In this document: piece after piece, positions 10,729 through 22,760 of the stretch
How the letters are laid out: each line of letters starts with the position of its first letter
Position numbering within the stretch: position 1 is the stretch's first letter
DNA from: Pseudisothecium myosuroides
Taxonomy: Eukaryota; Streptophyta; Bryopsida; Hypnales; Lembophyllaceae
Direction: 5' to 3'
Assembly (NCBI GenBank): GCA_951799445.1
Contig: OX637291.1
Coordinates: 5,706,501 to 5,770,500 of the forward strand
Length of the DNA: 64,000 bases
The notes under the pieces: generated by a model
Seen by the model: only the letters and a program-made list of their open reading frames with translations
What the model was told of the DNA's origin: nothing
Databases searched by the model: none
Program-made: the position numbers and the translations under genes

Positions 10729-13479
10729 ATGGCGCCCCGATTGAAATTCCCTGACAATTTTCAGGTCAAGACGTTTGGATCCAGCTGCAACACGAGCGGT
10801 TTGAGCAAATACGTGATGCTGAGCGTGACCCACGTTTCGGAGACGCGCCTGGAGGATTCGGTCGCCACCCCCGCGCTTCATACTTGCCCGCCTTCTGAGG
10901 CGACTGTGGTGTCTCCGATTGCTCCGATCGCCAGTGAGTGCGAAGGTTAGCCGGGGGAGAAGAGATCGAAATCGATGGTAGCGTCGGCGCGGAAGAAGAA
11001 TAAGACTGCCCCCAACACTGTCACCTGCCGCTGTCAAGAAATTTGGGCCTGCAAATTTGCATGGGCCGAGGGCGAATTCAACGCAGACGGCGATGTTGTT
11101 GGGGTCGTCTATCGTAGCTGCACGTCAATCACTGGGAGGCGCAAGGTTATGGTTCCAAAACTTGATAACTTGGAGAAGCATGAAGGGAAATGTACCTGCA
11201 AAGAGGACGGTGACCCGCTCCTGCATCTGAAGAAGGGCGACGTCTTTATAAAACGTGACTGCAGGCACTTGCAATTGTGCAAGCTTTGGGCAGGGCGGAA
11301 GCAAGCGGGCACCGTGGCTGAGCAGGTGCTTGGTGGCTTGGAGAGCAACACAAAGAAAAAGGGAGTTCAATTCTGTACCCTCTTCCACATTTTGTCTCAT
11401 GGTCGTCCGATGTGTGATTATGAGCGGCAGCAGTATTTGGTTCGACAGCTGAAGGTAAGAAATCTCCCAAGGAAGCATTGGTTGGAGAGTACCGGATGGA
11501 AAATGAGTGAACACTTACATGAATGCGTTCTTGCTGCACTTAAGAATGTTGTTCAGGGTGCTAGCATTGTTTCCATTAGTGCCGATGAAGTAACTGCGGT
11601 AGACAATACTTGTTGGGTCGGCGTACATGTGTATGCAATGGACTGTTGGGAGAGAGTACTCCATCTTCTGCATTTGTCTTGTGTTTCTGAGAGCGGCACT
11701 TGTGAGCGCTTGTTTACCCACCCTTGGTAAAGAAGCGAGCACAACTAGGCTCTCGGTAGTTAACCGTTCTGACTCGATCTACGGGTGTCTAGCGCCAATC
11801 CATTGTGCCTTCCAAGCAATGGATCTTTTCTAAACTCCTAAGACTCGCTAATTTTGGGTAATGAAGAAACAAAACAAAACCCTAATTGGAATTGCTATCA
11901 CTGCTAAGGTTGAATCAAAGCCTAAGAGGCTTGGTGGTTTAGGAGAAGAGTTGATCTTAGTCTAGGATTATCTATCCTAAATGAAAGAGTACCTCATGCC
12001 ATCTCTAAAAGTGTAAAGCTTGTTTGATTTGGACTCTCCTAGAGAGAGTTAGGGACGGATGAAGTTTGACCGCTACTCGGTCCCTCAAACTTCATCCATG
12101 ATTTTCTATGGACTCTGGATTTTGATTTGACTTGGGATGTGGGCTATGGGCCTAACCCTCTAATGTTAACCTAATTACCAAGTCTTGACTCAAATGGATG
12201 CAATCTTCTAGGGTTCATCCATTACTTGTTCCAAACTTCATCCCTTTTTAACTGCTTGGGATTTAGGTATTTCCTTAAGCTGGGTTTAGTTTTGGGTTAC
12301 CCTAAACTTGTCCTAAAATGTTCTAAATCTATACTTAGCCTAACCTTAATCTTAAACGGCCCTAATCCGCCTTCTAATCTTACTTAAGGATCTTAAGTGT
12401 GGTTACTAATGTACTAATCTTAGAAACTTAAGACTTGTTCCGAGGAGATCCTAATTTTAGCCTTCTATTTTGACTAATTACATTAGGTTTGGGTGTTCCT
12501 ATCAAAAGTTATCCATGGATGAAGTTTGACCGCTAATCGGTCCTTCAAACTTCATCCGCTAATTACGGCTAGCCCTAATTCCAAAACTAACTTCTAATTT
12601 GACCTTAGGTTCCTAAATTAATCCCTCTTTTTATGTTAGCTTTTTTGTTCCTCTTGGATGAAATTTGTTAGGTTTCATCCAACATGACTCCCTAACTTCA
12701 TCCGCTCATAACTCCTTCGTTTTAGCTCGGATCTGGACGTGTTTTAGGTTTTTGGAAACCCCTAGCCCTCTACTATAAGATTTTAGAGCTAATTCTAACC
12801 TGACTTTGCCTCTTGCCTACTCTAACTCTCGGCCTCCTTCTAATTATCTTGATAAAACAAAATTAAACGTGGAAGAGTGGGGTTTTTAGGGGCCCACCTC
12901 ATTTTGGAGGTCTTGGATCAAACGGTCGAGGTTCCCCCCCTCGGCCATGTCCCTTCCGCTTGGACTCTTGGCTCCTTGAGTGATTCTTGAATCGGGGAAG
13001 ATTTGAGAACAAGTGGTAGATGTGGTGGGATTTTTTTCTTCTCTTTCTTTCCACCCCTTCTTTCACCAACCAACTTGTCTTCCAAAGTTCTTACATGTTG
13101 ACTTCGTTCTTACACCTCTTACACCTTGGTCTTCCCAAGTGGTTACGTGGTTGACCTTTCTCTTACGCCACGGGCACGCTCTTTTTTACCCTTACACTTA
13201 CTCTCCCAATGGCCCAAATTTGTTAGTTGAGATTTCCCCTAATCCATCCACTAGCATGCTTCTCTCCTATTTCATCTTCTTCCTTGTTCGTAATGCTCAA
13301 GGTTTTTGGTTATGGTGTGTGGAGAGCTTGGGTGAGTTGTGCGTGGAGTGATTGTATGAGTTTGCAGGTTACTTGGTGCTTTAACACAAGTTCTTCCCTA
13401 ACCCTACAAGATCTTAGCTTACACGTCCGTTTGGCCAACCCTTACCTCTACTATTTTGCTTCCATCCTTCTACTTGGCT

Positions 13480-13626
13480 AATTTCTACTTCTACCAGGCT
13501 AGTTTCTATTTCTTCTGTGCTAATTTCGACTTCTTCTATGCTAATTTCTACTTCTATTATTCTAATTTCTACTTCTACTATTCTAATTTCTACTTCTACT
13601 ATTCTAATTTCTACTTCTACTATTCC
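13480..13626 (+). repeat. 21-bp tandem repeat (TAATTTCTACTTCTACTATTC type)
   Basis: About seven units of 21 bp. The last three are nearly perfect and the earlier ones decayed. Read on the plus strand it gives a Tyr/Phe/Ser heptad repeat, which is only a translation of the minisatellite. The unit is G-poor on this strand, like much of the surrounding element. Confidence 0.85.
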
Positions 13627-13743
13627 GATTCTGGCCTTGACTCCCTCTTTCCTGTCACTTGTGGTTTTCTTTTCCTCATTCTCTAGAGCCTAAATTGCCA
13701 AAAAAAACGGACAAAAAAAAAGAAAGAGCGAGAAGACCAAAAT

Positions 13744-13992
13744 TTGGCCACGGCCTGGCGCTGCGGTGGCTGGCTGCTGCGGTACCCGGCTGCTGCGTAC
13801 CCGGCTGCTGCGATGGCTGGCTGCTGCAGTACCCAGCTGCTGCGCTGGTCCGGCGCTGCGGCGGCCCGGCTGCTGCGGTACTCGGCGCTGCGGTGGCCCA
13901 GCTGCTGCGGTGGCCCGGCTGCTGCTGGGGCCTGGTCAGCTGGGGCTTGACCGGCTGGGGCTTGGCTGGTTGGGCCTTGGCTGGCTGGGATT
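13744..13992 (+). repeat. GC-rich minisatellite (GCTGCTGCGG...CCCGGCTGCTG)
   Basis: Degenerate repeats of about 15-18 bp built from CCGGCTGCTGCGG, grading at the right into GGCTGGGGCTTG units. It is open in most frames, which explains the overlapping Ala/Gly/Trp-rich ORFs. Its strong GC bias contrasts with the AT-rich, G-poor DNA just upstream. Confidence 0.85.
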
Positions 13993-14159
13993 TCTAGGGA
14001 GGGCCCAGGCGTGCTAGCCGGGCTCCCCACAAGGCAAAGTTAAACTGGATTAAAAAGTGACTTGATCTAAGTCCGTAGGGGGATTTTGGATGCTAAACCT
14101 TGAATTAGTTCCAAGAGGTTTTGGAAACTAAACCTTGTACGTGATGTCCGGGGGAGGTC

Positions 14160-14305
14160 AAAGCTTTGCCGTCAAGTTGGTTTTAACACCAACTCTAAGA
14201 CTTTGAGAACACGAAGTAGTTCAAAGCTTCGCCGTCTAACCGGGTTTTTAATACTTCCTCTAAGACTTAGGTGCTAGCGGAATCAAAGCTTCGCCGTCTA
14301 AGGGG
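14160..14305 (+). repeat. Three copies of the CAAAGCTTCGCCGTC motif (copy 1)
   Basis: The 15-base motif, or one-base variants, recurs near 14160, 14221 and 14282, spaced about 60 bp apart. The same motif occurs at least five times in copy 2, so it belongs to the ancestral element. Confidence 0.7.
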
Positions 14306-14874
14306 GAAGCCACACGTCAACAACCAACTTCAAAGAAGGACCCAGACCGTTAGTACGTAACGACCCTAGGGGGGCCCACAACTCCACCGTACGGGGGGGA
14401 GGACCACACACCACGGGTCCTTAAAGAGAGCAAAAGAGGTCTCCCACTAAGGGAGAAGCACTCGGGGGTTAATACGGACACGTGGGTTAAAAAAAGACAC
14501 AATCCTTAAACACTAAAGACCCCTCAGTGGGCGGCAAAGCCAAGACGCTTCGGGGGGAGCTTTAGGATCAGGACAAAACTCAAGGTGCTCCCAAGCGAGT
14601 TAGTGCTCAAGCAAGGTGCTTCAACTGACAAGTTAGTGACCAAAGTGACTCAAAAATAAGCCAAATAATACCCAAGACTACTCAAAACTCATAGACACAA
14701 AGAAGGAAGGACCCCCAAGACCTTCAAAAGCTGAAAATAGAACAACAACGGAGCACCACGTGCTCAAAACACCGTGGAAGTGCCTTTGGCTAAAATAGCC
14801 AAAAAATCCAACATAAGTTGGACCCACGGACCCAAAACATGAATGGGGGTGGTTTTGAAGAGAAATGAGGGCCC

Positions 14875-14881
14875 TTTTATA
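14875..14881 (+). promoter_or_regulatory. TATA-like box of LTR copy 1
   Basis: TTTTATA, followed by the conserved block AGGTTTCCCAAGG. The same arrangement appears in copy 2 at 20661, in a strongly conserved neighbourhood. It is a plausible U3 promoter and would put the rest of the LTR (about 1.2 kb) downstream of the start site. Confidence 0.45.
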
Positions 14882-17184
14882 GGTTTCCCAAGGCCCTCAC
14901 CTCCCCTCTTTTAACCTAGGTAACCCTATCAACTTGGATTTTCATCCTTATTTTTTAGGATTTTCACGTAGTTTGCTGGTCCAACACTCTAACTATTGGA
15001 GATTAACTCCAAATCGAAAATCGATTGCGCCATTGGCTTCAGAAGGCCATTTTTAGTCCTAAGGCCCCCCTACCCCCTATTCCAACGCCAAAATCCTACC
15101 GTAAACTATCGCCAACTAGAGTCAGTAAAAGAGGTAAAAATCTACTTTTTGGAGGTTACCTTTTCTGACAAAGGTGACTAGCCAAGGTGGTCTGGGAGGT
15201 CTTAGGGAGTAAGAAAAGACCCTTCGTTGACTTTGTTCCGACTTCGTGTGCTCCCGGGACGCCGGTCAACTCCACGCAAATCCCGCCACGTGGATAATTC
15301 GAAGGAATGTTGGTGATTCGGCCGTCTCCCGCTATCGAAACACCACGAAACTCGTCGGGGCGCGTTATTAGCATAAAAGAAACTATCCTAATTTTTAGTG
15401 AGATTTTACCGCTACCTGGGTAATTATCGTGAATTTCCCATCGTGGTTTTAGGCGGTTGACCGTCCGGAAGGAGTATTTCTTCAATCCAGAAAATTCCGA
15501 AACTTTTTGGGGAACCTCTCATGGGGTTTTCCAAGAGATTTGCAAGTTCACATCTTGATCTTGCATGTCTTGGTACGGAGGGCAAAAAGGTACCTCCGTT
15601 GGTTTACCGGCAGTCAGGGAATCTTTCGCATACGGGGGAATCTTGGCGAATGGATTTTGCTTATGACTTCCCGGTATGGTTTAGAACCAAGATCACAATC
15701 CGGTGACCGTAGATTCCTCCACTGGCCTGTCTTGCGAAAGTGACACCTGCAAGCTAACAATTGGGGTTTCTACTATTCGTCGATGGGATGGGGAACTGAA
15801 ACCTCTTTTGGGGAATCTACCTAAGAATCTCCCTAAACTTCCCTCAGACCAATTTAGCCCAGCTTGGTCACTTGCATAGTGATTTTAGGCTATTTTGGGT
15901 AAGAACCCTCAAACCTTCTAGTTCCCACTACTTCTATGGCTTCAACCTATTTACAAGTGGGTTTTAGGACTATTCTAAGGTGAAAAGGCTATTTAGGACC
16001 AAAGGGCATATTGGTATGTAACATGTCCATTCTGGTTTTACACTCTTTTTAGGTCTTTTTGTGTATAATTATGACATAAATTGCACAATCTAAGAAAAAA
16101 GAAGACTATGAGTTCCAAGTGACGAATTGGGAGCTCACAGCATTGCAGACCGATTGACCGATGTGATCATGCACGCTCTCATGAGTGAGTGAGGGTTGTC
16201 TCGTGAGGCAATCGCTTCAAAAGTAGTTTGTTTTGGTGCCGACGGAGTCAGCACCTTCCAAGGATCTCGGACGGGAGTCACGACACAAATCCGGGAGAAG
16301 TGGGCTCCATTTCTTATTGGAGCCTCTTGTTTAAGTCATCGTCTAAACTTGGCTGTGGAAACAATGTCTAAATTCCCGATGGTGTCTAGACTGGAGGGCC
16401 TCTTCCAGTCCGTGTACTCCTATTTCTGCCGAAGCAACAAACGACACGCTGAGTTGCAGAGGCTTGCTGACCTCATGGAAACTAAAGGAAACAAGATGGT
16501 GAGAAACGTAGAAACACGTTGGATTTCTATGAGAAGTCCTGCTGCGCGAATCATGTCTGAGTACCCGACTCTTCTGATGAAGATGGGGACGGATATGACG
16601 CCCGCTGCTGGTCACAAACCAGTTCCTGCTGCTGCCGAGAACTTTGATCTTCTGGCCGATGTTGAGTTGTTGTTGTCACTGGCCGTTTTCATTCCCCTCG
16701 TTAACGTTGTCCACTACTTGATTAAGCTGTCACAGGCTCGTGATATTTTCATCTGTGATTTCATGAGTGCCATGAAGTTGTGCTAGGTCGAATTGGCTTG
16801 TATGTTTCTTGATAGCAGCACGGCGTACAGCAAGGCTGACTTTCAGCGGTATGCGGGCGCTAGATTACCCACCCTTGGTAATAAAGCAAACACCGACCAG
16901 GTTCTATGCCTTTATCCACAATTTTTAATATATGGGGGTGATGTGAGCGCGGTCCACTGTGCCTTCCAAGCAATGAATCTTTTTTGCTAACGTTTCTAAA
17001 GTGTCGTGGATGGCAGCGAATAATTAGAATGCATGTAATAACTCACAAGGTAACTACAAGCTCAGGGGTAATGATAAACTTCTAACTCCCTAACTATCTA
17101 TCCTATGTCGAGGGTCGACTGGGTAGTTGGCGTCATTTCTAACGTCCCTAACTACATAAAAAGGGGAACCCCTATGTTCCTTCC

Positions 17185-18200
17185 ATGAACCTCCAAGGCT
17201 ATCTTGGGTTTTTAAAACTCCACCTAGAAGTTCTACTTTTAAAAGCTACCCCTAAAGTTCCAACTTCGGAATGTAACTCTAGATTTTACTTCTTTAACTT
17301 GATTCTAAATATTAACTACCGACTTTTGCTCTATGTTTTGACTTTTGACTCTAGGTTTCTATTCCTAAATTAACTCTAAGATTTACCCTTGAATTTTAAC
17401 TCTATGTTTTAACTTTTAACTCTAAGTTTTTACTCCTAAATTAACTCTAAACTCTACCCTTGAATTTTAACTCTAGGTTTTTGACTTTTAACTCTAAATT
17501 TTACTTCTAAAATTAATCCTAAATTTTAACCTCTAGGTTTGACTCTATGTTTTCACTTTGACTCTAGATTTTTTCTACTTCCAATAACTACCTCTAACTT
17601 TAACTTCTACCTCTAACTTTTAACTTCTACTTTTAGCTTTTCACTCTAACTTTTTACTCCCCAATTGACTCTAAAGTTTAACCTTTAAATTTAATCTTAA
17701 CTTTGACTTTTGACTTTTGACTTTCTACTTCCAACTTTAATCCTATCGTTTTAATCCTAGTTTAACTCTAAGTGTTATCCTCCTAAATTTAATTTCAACT
17801 TTTAACTCTAGGGCTTAACTTCTAAACTTACTTCCACAATTTACTCTGAGTTTTGACTTCTAATTTTAACTCTATTTCTAACTCAAAAATCTACTCGTAA
17901 TTTCTACCTCCTAAATTTAGTCCAAAGTTTTACTTTTTAATTTCTACTTCCCACTCGGATTTTTTACTCCTAATTAGTCCTAACTTCCTTTTCTAAACTA
18001 CCCTAAGGTTTCACTGGAAATTTTAACCCCCTAAGTTAAACTTCCAAATTAATTCTACTTTTTAACTTCCCAAAGTTAACTCTAGATTTTGACCTTAGAA
18101 TTTTAACTTTAAGAAATAAAATGTAAATTGATTCTAATTCTAACCGCTAATTAATCCCTAATTTTAATCCTAAATTCTCTTTCTAATTTAAACCCCTAAG
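17185..18200 (+). repeat. G-poor low-complexity tract (TTTTAACTCTA-like units)
   Basis: About 1 kb of degenerate 10-14 bp units such as TTTTAACTCTA and TTTACTTCTAAA, with very few G on this strand. A weaker version occurs in copy 1 around 12100-12850. It is likely slippage-derived; no coding is credible here. Confidence 0.7.
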
Positions 18201-19217
18201 GTCCGTCCATGATTCTTTTTGGATGATTTTTACTCAAAATTCCTCCATCCTACCCCCTACCGCTTAACTTAGCCTAACATGGTCAGTTTACGATCGAATC
18301 TTAATTATAAGAAGTTTTCGGAAACCTCTATTCCTAATCTATCAACTTTTGAATCTAAACTTCTAATTTACACTAATCTCGGATGCTAATCACGCTCTAA
18401 GGGCTGATTAGGAAAATAAATGTTAATTAGGGAGAAACATCAAAGATTAAATCAAAAACTCACCTCTTCACTACCGGTTTCGGAAATAACTTCGTCCACG
18501 TCCACGTGTACATCCTCATGCTCCATGGTAATCTTTGGTTTTTGTTTGATTTTCCAAGCTCACTGCTTATTTAGAAAATATTACAATTTTTGATGATCTA
18601 AACTCTTTCTTTCTTCTTCTCCCTTCTTTTCTTTCTTCCTCTCTCCTTCTACACTAGTACTATTCCACCTAAGCTTTTATGAGTCTTACACTATGGTCTC
18701 AAACTTCAAGGAGGTTTTTAAGATGCCAACTATCCTCTTACACAATTTTGCCTTTGTGTCATCCTAATCCTTCTCTCAACGGTCACCACAAATTCTCAAA
18801 TTTTTTTCTTAGGTCGACCTACTCTAAGCCTAAGTCACTATTCATCGTCTCTCTCACCTCTCCCCTATTTCATTCAATTTTTCTCTACCCTTCCTCCATT
18901 GTGTGTAGAGTGTTTTGTAGTTGTTGGTGAGGGTGAGACTTCCTTGTGTGCAGGTACGGTGGTGCTCCGCTCTTTTCTCCCTTCTCCCTTTTTGATTTTA
19001 GACCCTAATCCCTACCCCAATCCCTACTTGGCAATAAGTCAGCCCCCCATTCTCCTTTGTTTTGTTTATCTTGTCTTTATTTTGTTCTGGTGTGAAAGAA
19101 ACCAAAAATCAAGAAAAAGGAGTCCAAAAATGGGGACCGAACTGGGGCCCCAACTGCCTGCCGAACCAAGCCTAGCCTCCCGGCTGGCTGGCTAGCTGCT
19201 GGGGGGTCGGGTTCAAC

Positions 19218-19251
19218 AAAATAAATAAATAAATATTTATTTATTTGTTTT
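19218..19251. repeat. 34-bp AT palindrome
   Basis: AAAATAAATAAA units are followed immediately by their complement TTTATTTATTT around AAATATTT. There is one mismatch over 17 base pairs, so a cruciform or hairpin could form. Confidence 0.8.
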
Positions 19252-19436
19252 CTTTTGATATTCTGATGATGTGACCTGGTCTGTTTGGTTCTCGACTTGA
19301 TCTGGTCTATTTGGTTCTTGACTGATCTGGTCTGTTTGGTTCTCGACTTGATCTGGTTTGTTTTGGCTCTGGACCTTGACCACTAAGGAAAAACTGGATT
19401 TTTGGCAAACTGGGTTTTTGGTGAACTAAGGGAAAA

Positions 19437-19745
19437 AACTTGAGGAAAATAAAACTTGGGAAAAATAGGACTTGGGGAAAATAGAACTTGGGGAAAATAA
19501 ACTTGGGGAAAATAGGACTTGAGGGAAATAGAACTTGGGGAAAATAAACTTGGGGAAAAATAGGACTTGAGGGAAATAGAACTTGGGGAAAATAAGACTT
19601 GGGGAAAATAGAACTTGGGAAAAATAAGACTTGAAGAAAATAGAACTTGGGGAACAACTAGACTCACTAAACACTTGGGGAGCAACTTAAATACACTAAA
19701 ACTTGGGGAACACTCAGACTCACTAAACACTTGGGGAACAACTAA
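19437..19745 (-). repeat. 17-18 bp tandem repeats (ACTTGGGGAAAATAG)
   Basis: Roughly fifteen degenerate units of ACTTGGGGAAAATA(G/A)(A). The long Phe/Pro/Ser ORFs on the minus strand are translations of this repeat. It has no counterpart in copy 1. Confidence 0.85.
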
Positions 19746-19996
19746 ACTAAAGAAAACTTTGGGATTAACTAAACTTCACTAAATGCAAAGGAACCTACAT
19801 ATCTTGGAAGCTAAACTCTAGAAGTTTCCACAAAGGTCTTGGAAACTAGACTTTGGAACTAAACACGGAGGAGGTGCAAAGCTTCGCCGTTAGATTGATT
19901 TTAATACCAACTTTAGAACTTCTTGACACCTCGGGGGTTCAAAGCTCCGTCGTCTACACTTTTAACACACGCTTTAGGATTTCAACTTTGTCACTA

Positions 19997-20255
19997 GTTC
20001 AAAGCTTCGCCGTCTCGGAGGGAGGTCCACTCAACAAGGAGAAGATTAGAAGAGGGTTTGGGATAACTTTAGAAACCATGCACAAAAGAGGTTCAAAGCT
20101 TCGCCGTCCCGGAGGGGGGTCCACTCAACAAGGAGAAGATTAGAAGAGGGTTTGGGATAACTTTAGAAAACATGCACAAAGGAGGTTCAAAGCTTCGCCG
20201 TCCCGGAGGGGGGTCCACTCAACAAGGAGAAGGTTAGAAGAGGGTGTAAGAAAAA
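19997..20255 (+). repeat. 94-bp tandem repeat, 2.7 units
   Basis: Units start at 19997, 20091 and 20185, each opening GTTCAAAGCTTCGCCGTC followed by the GGGGTCCACTCAACAAGGAG block. The units are almost identical, so this amplification is much younger than the divergence of the two LTR-like copies. Confidence 0.9.
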
Positions 20256-20660
20256 CACAAAGAGAAAACACACAAGTTAGACCACTTGGCAACACAAAGC
20301 TCACACGCTAAAGGCCCCCCAAAGCGGCATCGCCAAGGTACGGTGGGGGTGACTTTAGAATTAGTGCAAAATACAAAAAAGACTCTTAAACTTCACAAGT
20401 TAGACCACAACACGTACAAGAGGGAGAGAGAGGCTCTCCACTTACAACAAGGTACTAAAAACTTCACAAAAGAGTACACAAAGCAAGGTAGAAGGACCCC
20501 CAAGGACCTTCAAAGCTTGAAAATAAGCAACAATGGAGCCAAAAGTGCTCCGAAAACACCGTAGAGGTTTTTGGCTTCAAACGCCAAAATATCCAAAATA
20601 ACTTGGACCCACGGACCCAAAACAAGAATTGGGGGTGTTTTAGAGAGAGAAATGAGGCCC

Positions 20661-20667
20661 TTATATA
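20661..20667 (+). promoter_or_regulatory. TATA-like box of LTR copy 2
   Basis: TTATATA followed by GGTTTCCCAAGG, in the position equivalent to 14875 of copy 1. Conservation between old copies supports a promoter role, but this is inference. Confidence 0.45.
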
Positions 20668-22167
20668 GGTTTCCCAAGGGCTCACCCCTCTCTCTAAAGC
20701 TCTAAGGTAACCTTATCAACGGGGATTTTCATCCTCATCCTCAAAGATTTTCATCCTACATCCTAAATTTCTACTTCTACCATCTATGCTGGACCAACAT
20801 CCTAACTTTTGGAGATTAGCTCCAATCGCCAAACGGATTACGCCGTTGAATCCAGATCGCCGTGTTTAGTCCTAAATCCCTCTACCCCCCGTACCGAGGC
20901 CAAAAACCCATCGTAGGCTAATTTAGTTTAAAAATCAAATCGTGGTAAAATCCTAGATCTTGGGGGTCTCCTATTTTGAGAAATGTGAATAGCCTAGGGT
21001 CTCCGGTAGGTACGAGAGAGTTGGGAAGGACTTTTGGTTGACTTCGTTTCGCCATCGTATGGGCCCGGGATGCCGGTCAACGTGGCGGGGACCCCGCCAC
21101 GTGGTTAATTTCCGAGGAATCTCGCCGGTTCGGGTACTTGCCGCTATCGGAATGCCGTGAAACTTCACGGAGCGCATTATTAACATAAAACAAGCTAGTC
21201 TAATTTTTAGTGAGATTTTATTGTAACCTGGGTAATTTCCATGAAATTCCCGTTGGAGGTTAGGAGGGTTGACCACCCGGAAAAGGTTCTTCTGCAAGTC
21301 GGAAGATGTCGGGATTTTTCACGTGACCTCTCAGGAAGTCGCATGAAAGACGTGCGGGTGTGTTTCTGTACCTGGCACGATTGGTCAATGGAGATTTAAA
21401 CTGGCCATCTCCTCGAATTAGCGATGATGCGGGAATCTTCTGCAAGTGGAGGAATCTTGGCGAACCGATTTCGCCGTTGGACTCCTGGCATGGGATTCAC
21501 CCTAGAATACCATCCCTGGGCTGTAGATTCCTCCACGGGCCCGGTCTTGCGTGAGTAGCTCCTGCTTGCTAACAATCGGGATTTTGGGAATTCGTCGATC
21601 TAATGGGGAATTCTAAATCTAACTCTAGGACCCAACCTAGTGGCCTTGCTGTGGATCCCTCGGACCGACCTAGCCATAAATCGCCACATTCATGGTGGGA
21701 TTTAGCCCTTTGGGAGCTGTGTGACTCGAATCCTCCAAATCTAACCTTTTCGTTATTTCTATACTATTTTTAGGCAAGGTTTGGGGGATTCTAAGTAAAA
21801 AACACAAATCTAGATTAAATACTATAATGGGTATGACACAACCCTATTTCGATTCTACACTCTTTTTATGGGTTTTTCTATACCTTTATCAACTTTAAAT
21901 TGCAAATTTTCAAAAAAATAATTCTACGAGTCCCAAGTGACAAATTGGGAGCTCACACGGTACAGTGAACTTGTTTCATTTTCTTGCACTAAGATACCCT
22001 TGAAGTGGAAATCACTTCCTGGAGAGACTGGTCTCTCGCACTTGTACCTTGATTTCGGGCACACCCATATTCTCTTCCACTGTTACGACAAACAGACGGG
22101 AAACCACCTCTTCGTGATCCACGAAGAATTCAATCGCATGCAAGACAATATAGAGCGGCAGTTTTCA

Positions 22168-22760
22168 GGTAAGCTTCAGCTTCCAATTTTTTTTTTTAAC
22201 TACTTTTGGTTTCCAATTTTTTTGGTCTTTGCTCTTGGTTTCCAATTTTTTTTTGCTTCCTTGTATGTAATCTATCTGCTCATTCCGTGTCTTGATCGGT
22301 TTGGGACAGCTTTGGTTTTGAAGTTGGGAATCCATCTTCTTCTTGTTGGTTTCAGGGTGGTTGTGCAGGAGCTGCGAGGTGCAGCTGCCTGCAAATGAGA
22401 TCTTTTTTTCTGGTTTCTTTGCTTGGTTGGTTGTTTCCTTTTTGTGTATATGTTTGGTAGGTTGGAGGACTATGAGTAGACATTCTACTTCAAATTTTTT
22501 TTGTTCATGTTGTAGAGGCTTTCCTTTTGTATTACATTATTTTTTTGGATAGTTGTTCCTGGCCTGGCAGGAGTGCGAGCTGGACTCAGTTCAATCGGTT
22601 GTATTTCAAGTTCCCAATTTTTTTTGATGCTTTTGATGTTGCATATGTTCATAGCTTTGGTGTAGACCTGTGGTTCATATCTTACTTGCAATTGAGCTTC
22701 AACGTCCTTCCATTGCTTGCTATGCTTCAAGCTTACTCACTTGGTTTATGTGAACATGTG
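22168..22760 (+). other. Probable intron-rich part of the hAT transposase
   Basis: After the IERQFSG codons a GTAAGC donor occurs, followed by T-rich stretches (three GGTTTCCAATTTTT repeats). Short exon-like pieces follow acceptors near 22355 (VVQELRGAAACK) and 22570 (ECELDSVQS). The frame resumes for good shortly before HVTWLYRDCTMLCDELERRF. Exact splice sites were not settled. Confidence 0.45.

Larger units (their letters stand above)
11701..16139 (+). mobile_element. Long TG...CA element, likely solo LTR (copy 1, 4439 bp)
   Basis: Starts TGTGAGCGCTTGTTTACCCA and ends TTGGGAGCTCACA. It is flanked by GCACT (11696-11700) and GCATT (16140-16144), a 5-bp target duplication with one change. TG/CA ends and a 5-bp duplication are the signature of LTR retrotransposons. 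No gag-pol coding, internal LTR copy, primer-binding site or polypurine tract was found, so a solo LTR is the simplest reading. The last ~1.4 kb aligns with copy 2 (roughly three quarters identical by eye), including a TATA-like box near 14875. The ends also form a short inverted pair (TGTGAGC/GCTCACA), so a large TIR element is the alternative. It interrupts the hAT transposase. Confidence 0.7.
16852..21957 (+). mobile_element. Long TG...CA element, likely solo LTR (copy 2, 5106 bp)
   Basis: Starts TGCGGGCGCTAGATTACCCA and ends ATTGGGAGCTCACA. It is flanked by a perfect 5-bp duplication CGGTA (16847-16851 and 21958-21962). Removing the element and one CGGTA restores the hAT transposase frame (AYSKADFQRY running into YSELVSF), which fixes both boundaries. 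Termini, motif series, TATA region and 3' third match copy 1. It differs by a long G-poor tract (17185-18200), an ACTTGGGGAAAATA repeat field and 94-bp tandem repeats. No retrotransposon coding sequence is visible. Each copy having its own target duplication excludes the two being the paired LTRs of one element. Confidence 0.75.

Noticed and set aside
10404..10754. A Cys-rich secreted-protein-like ORF.
   Set aside because: Most of it is the 27-bp tandem repeat in the hAT leader, and it overlaps the better supported transposase start.
13456..14030. Tyr/Phe-rich and Ala/Pro/Trp-rich ORFs.
   Set aside because: They read through a 21-bp tandem repeat and a GC-rich minisatellite inside a non-coding element.
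19307..19730. Phe/Pro/Ser-rich ORFs resembling structural repeat proteins.
   Set aside because: All three minus-strand frames are open over a 17-18 bp DNA repeat, so the pattern is not protein-driven.
11701..21957. Reading the two TG...CA units as the 5' and 3' LTRs of one retrotransposon with the hAT block as its interior.
   Set aside because: Each unit has its own matching 5-bp flanks, the outermost flanks (GCACT and CGGTA) do not match, and the hAT frame runs across the second insertion point.
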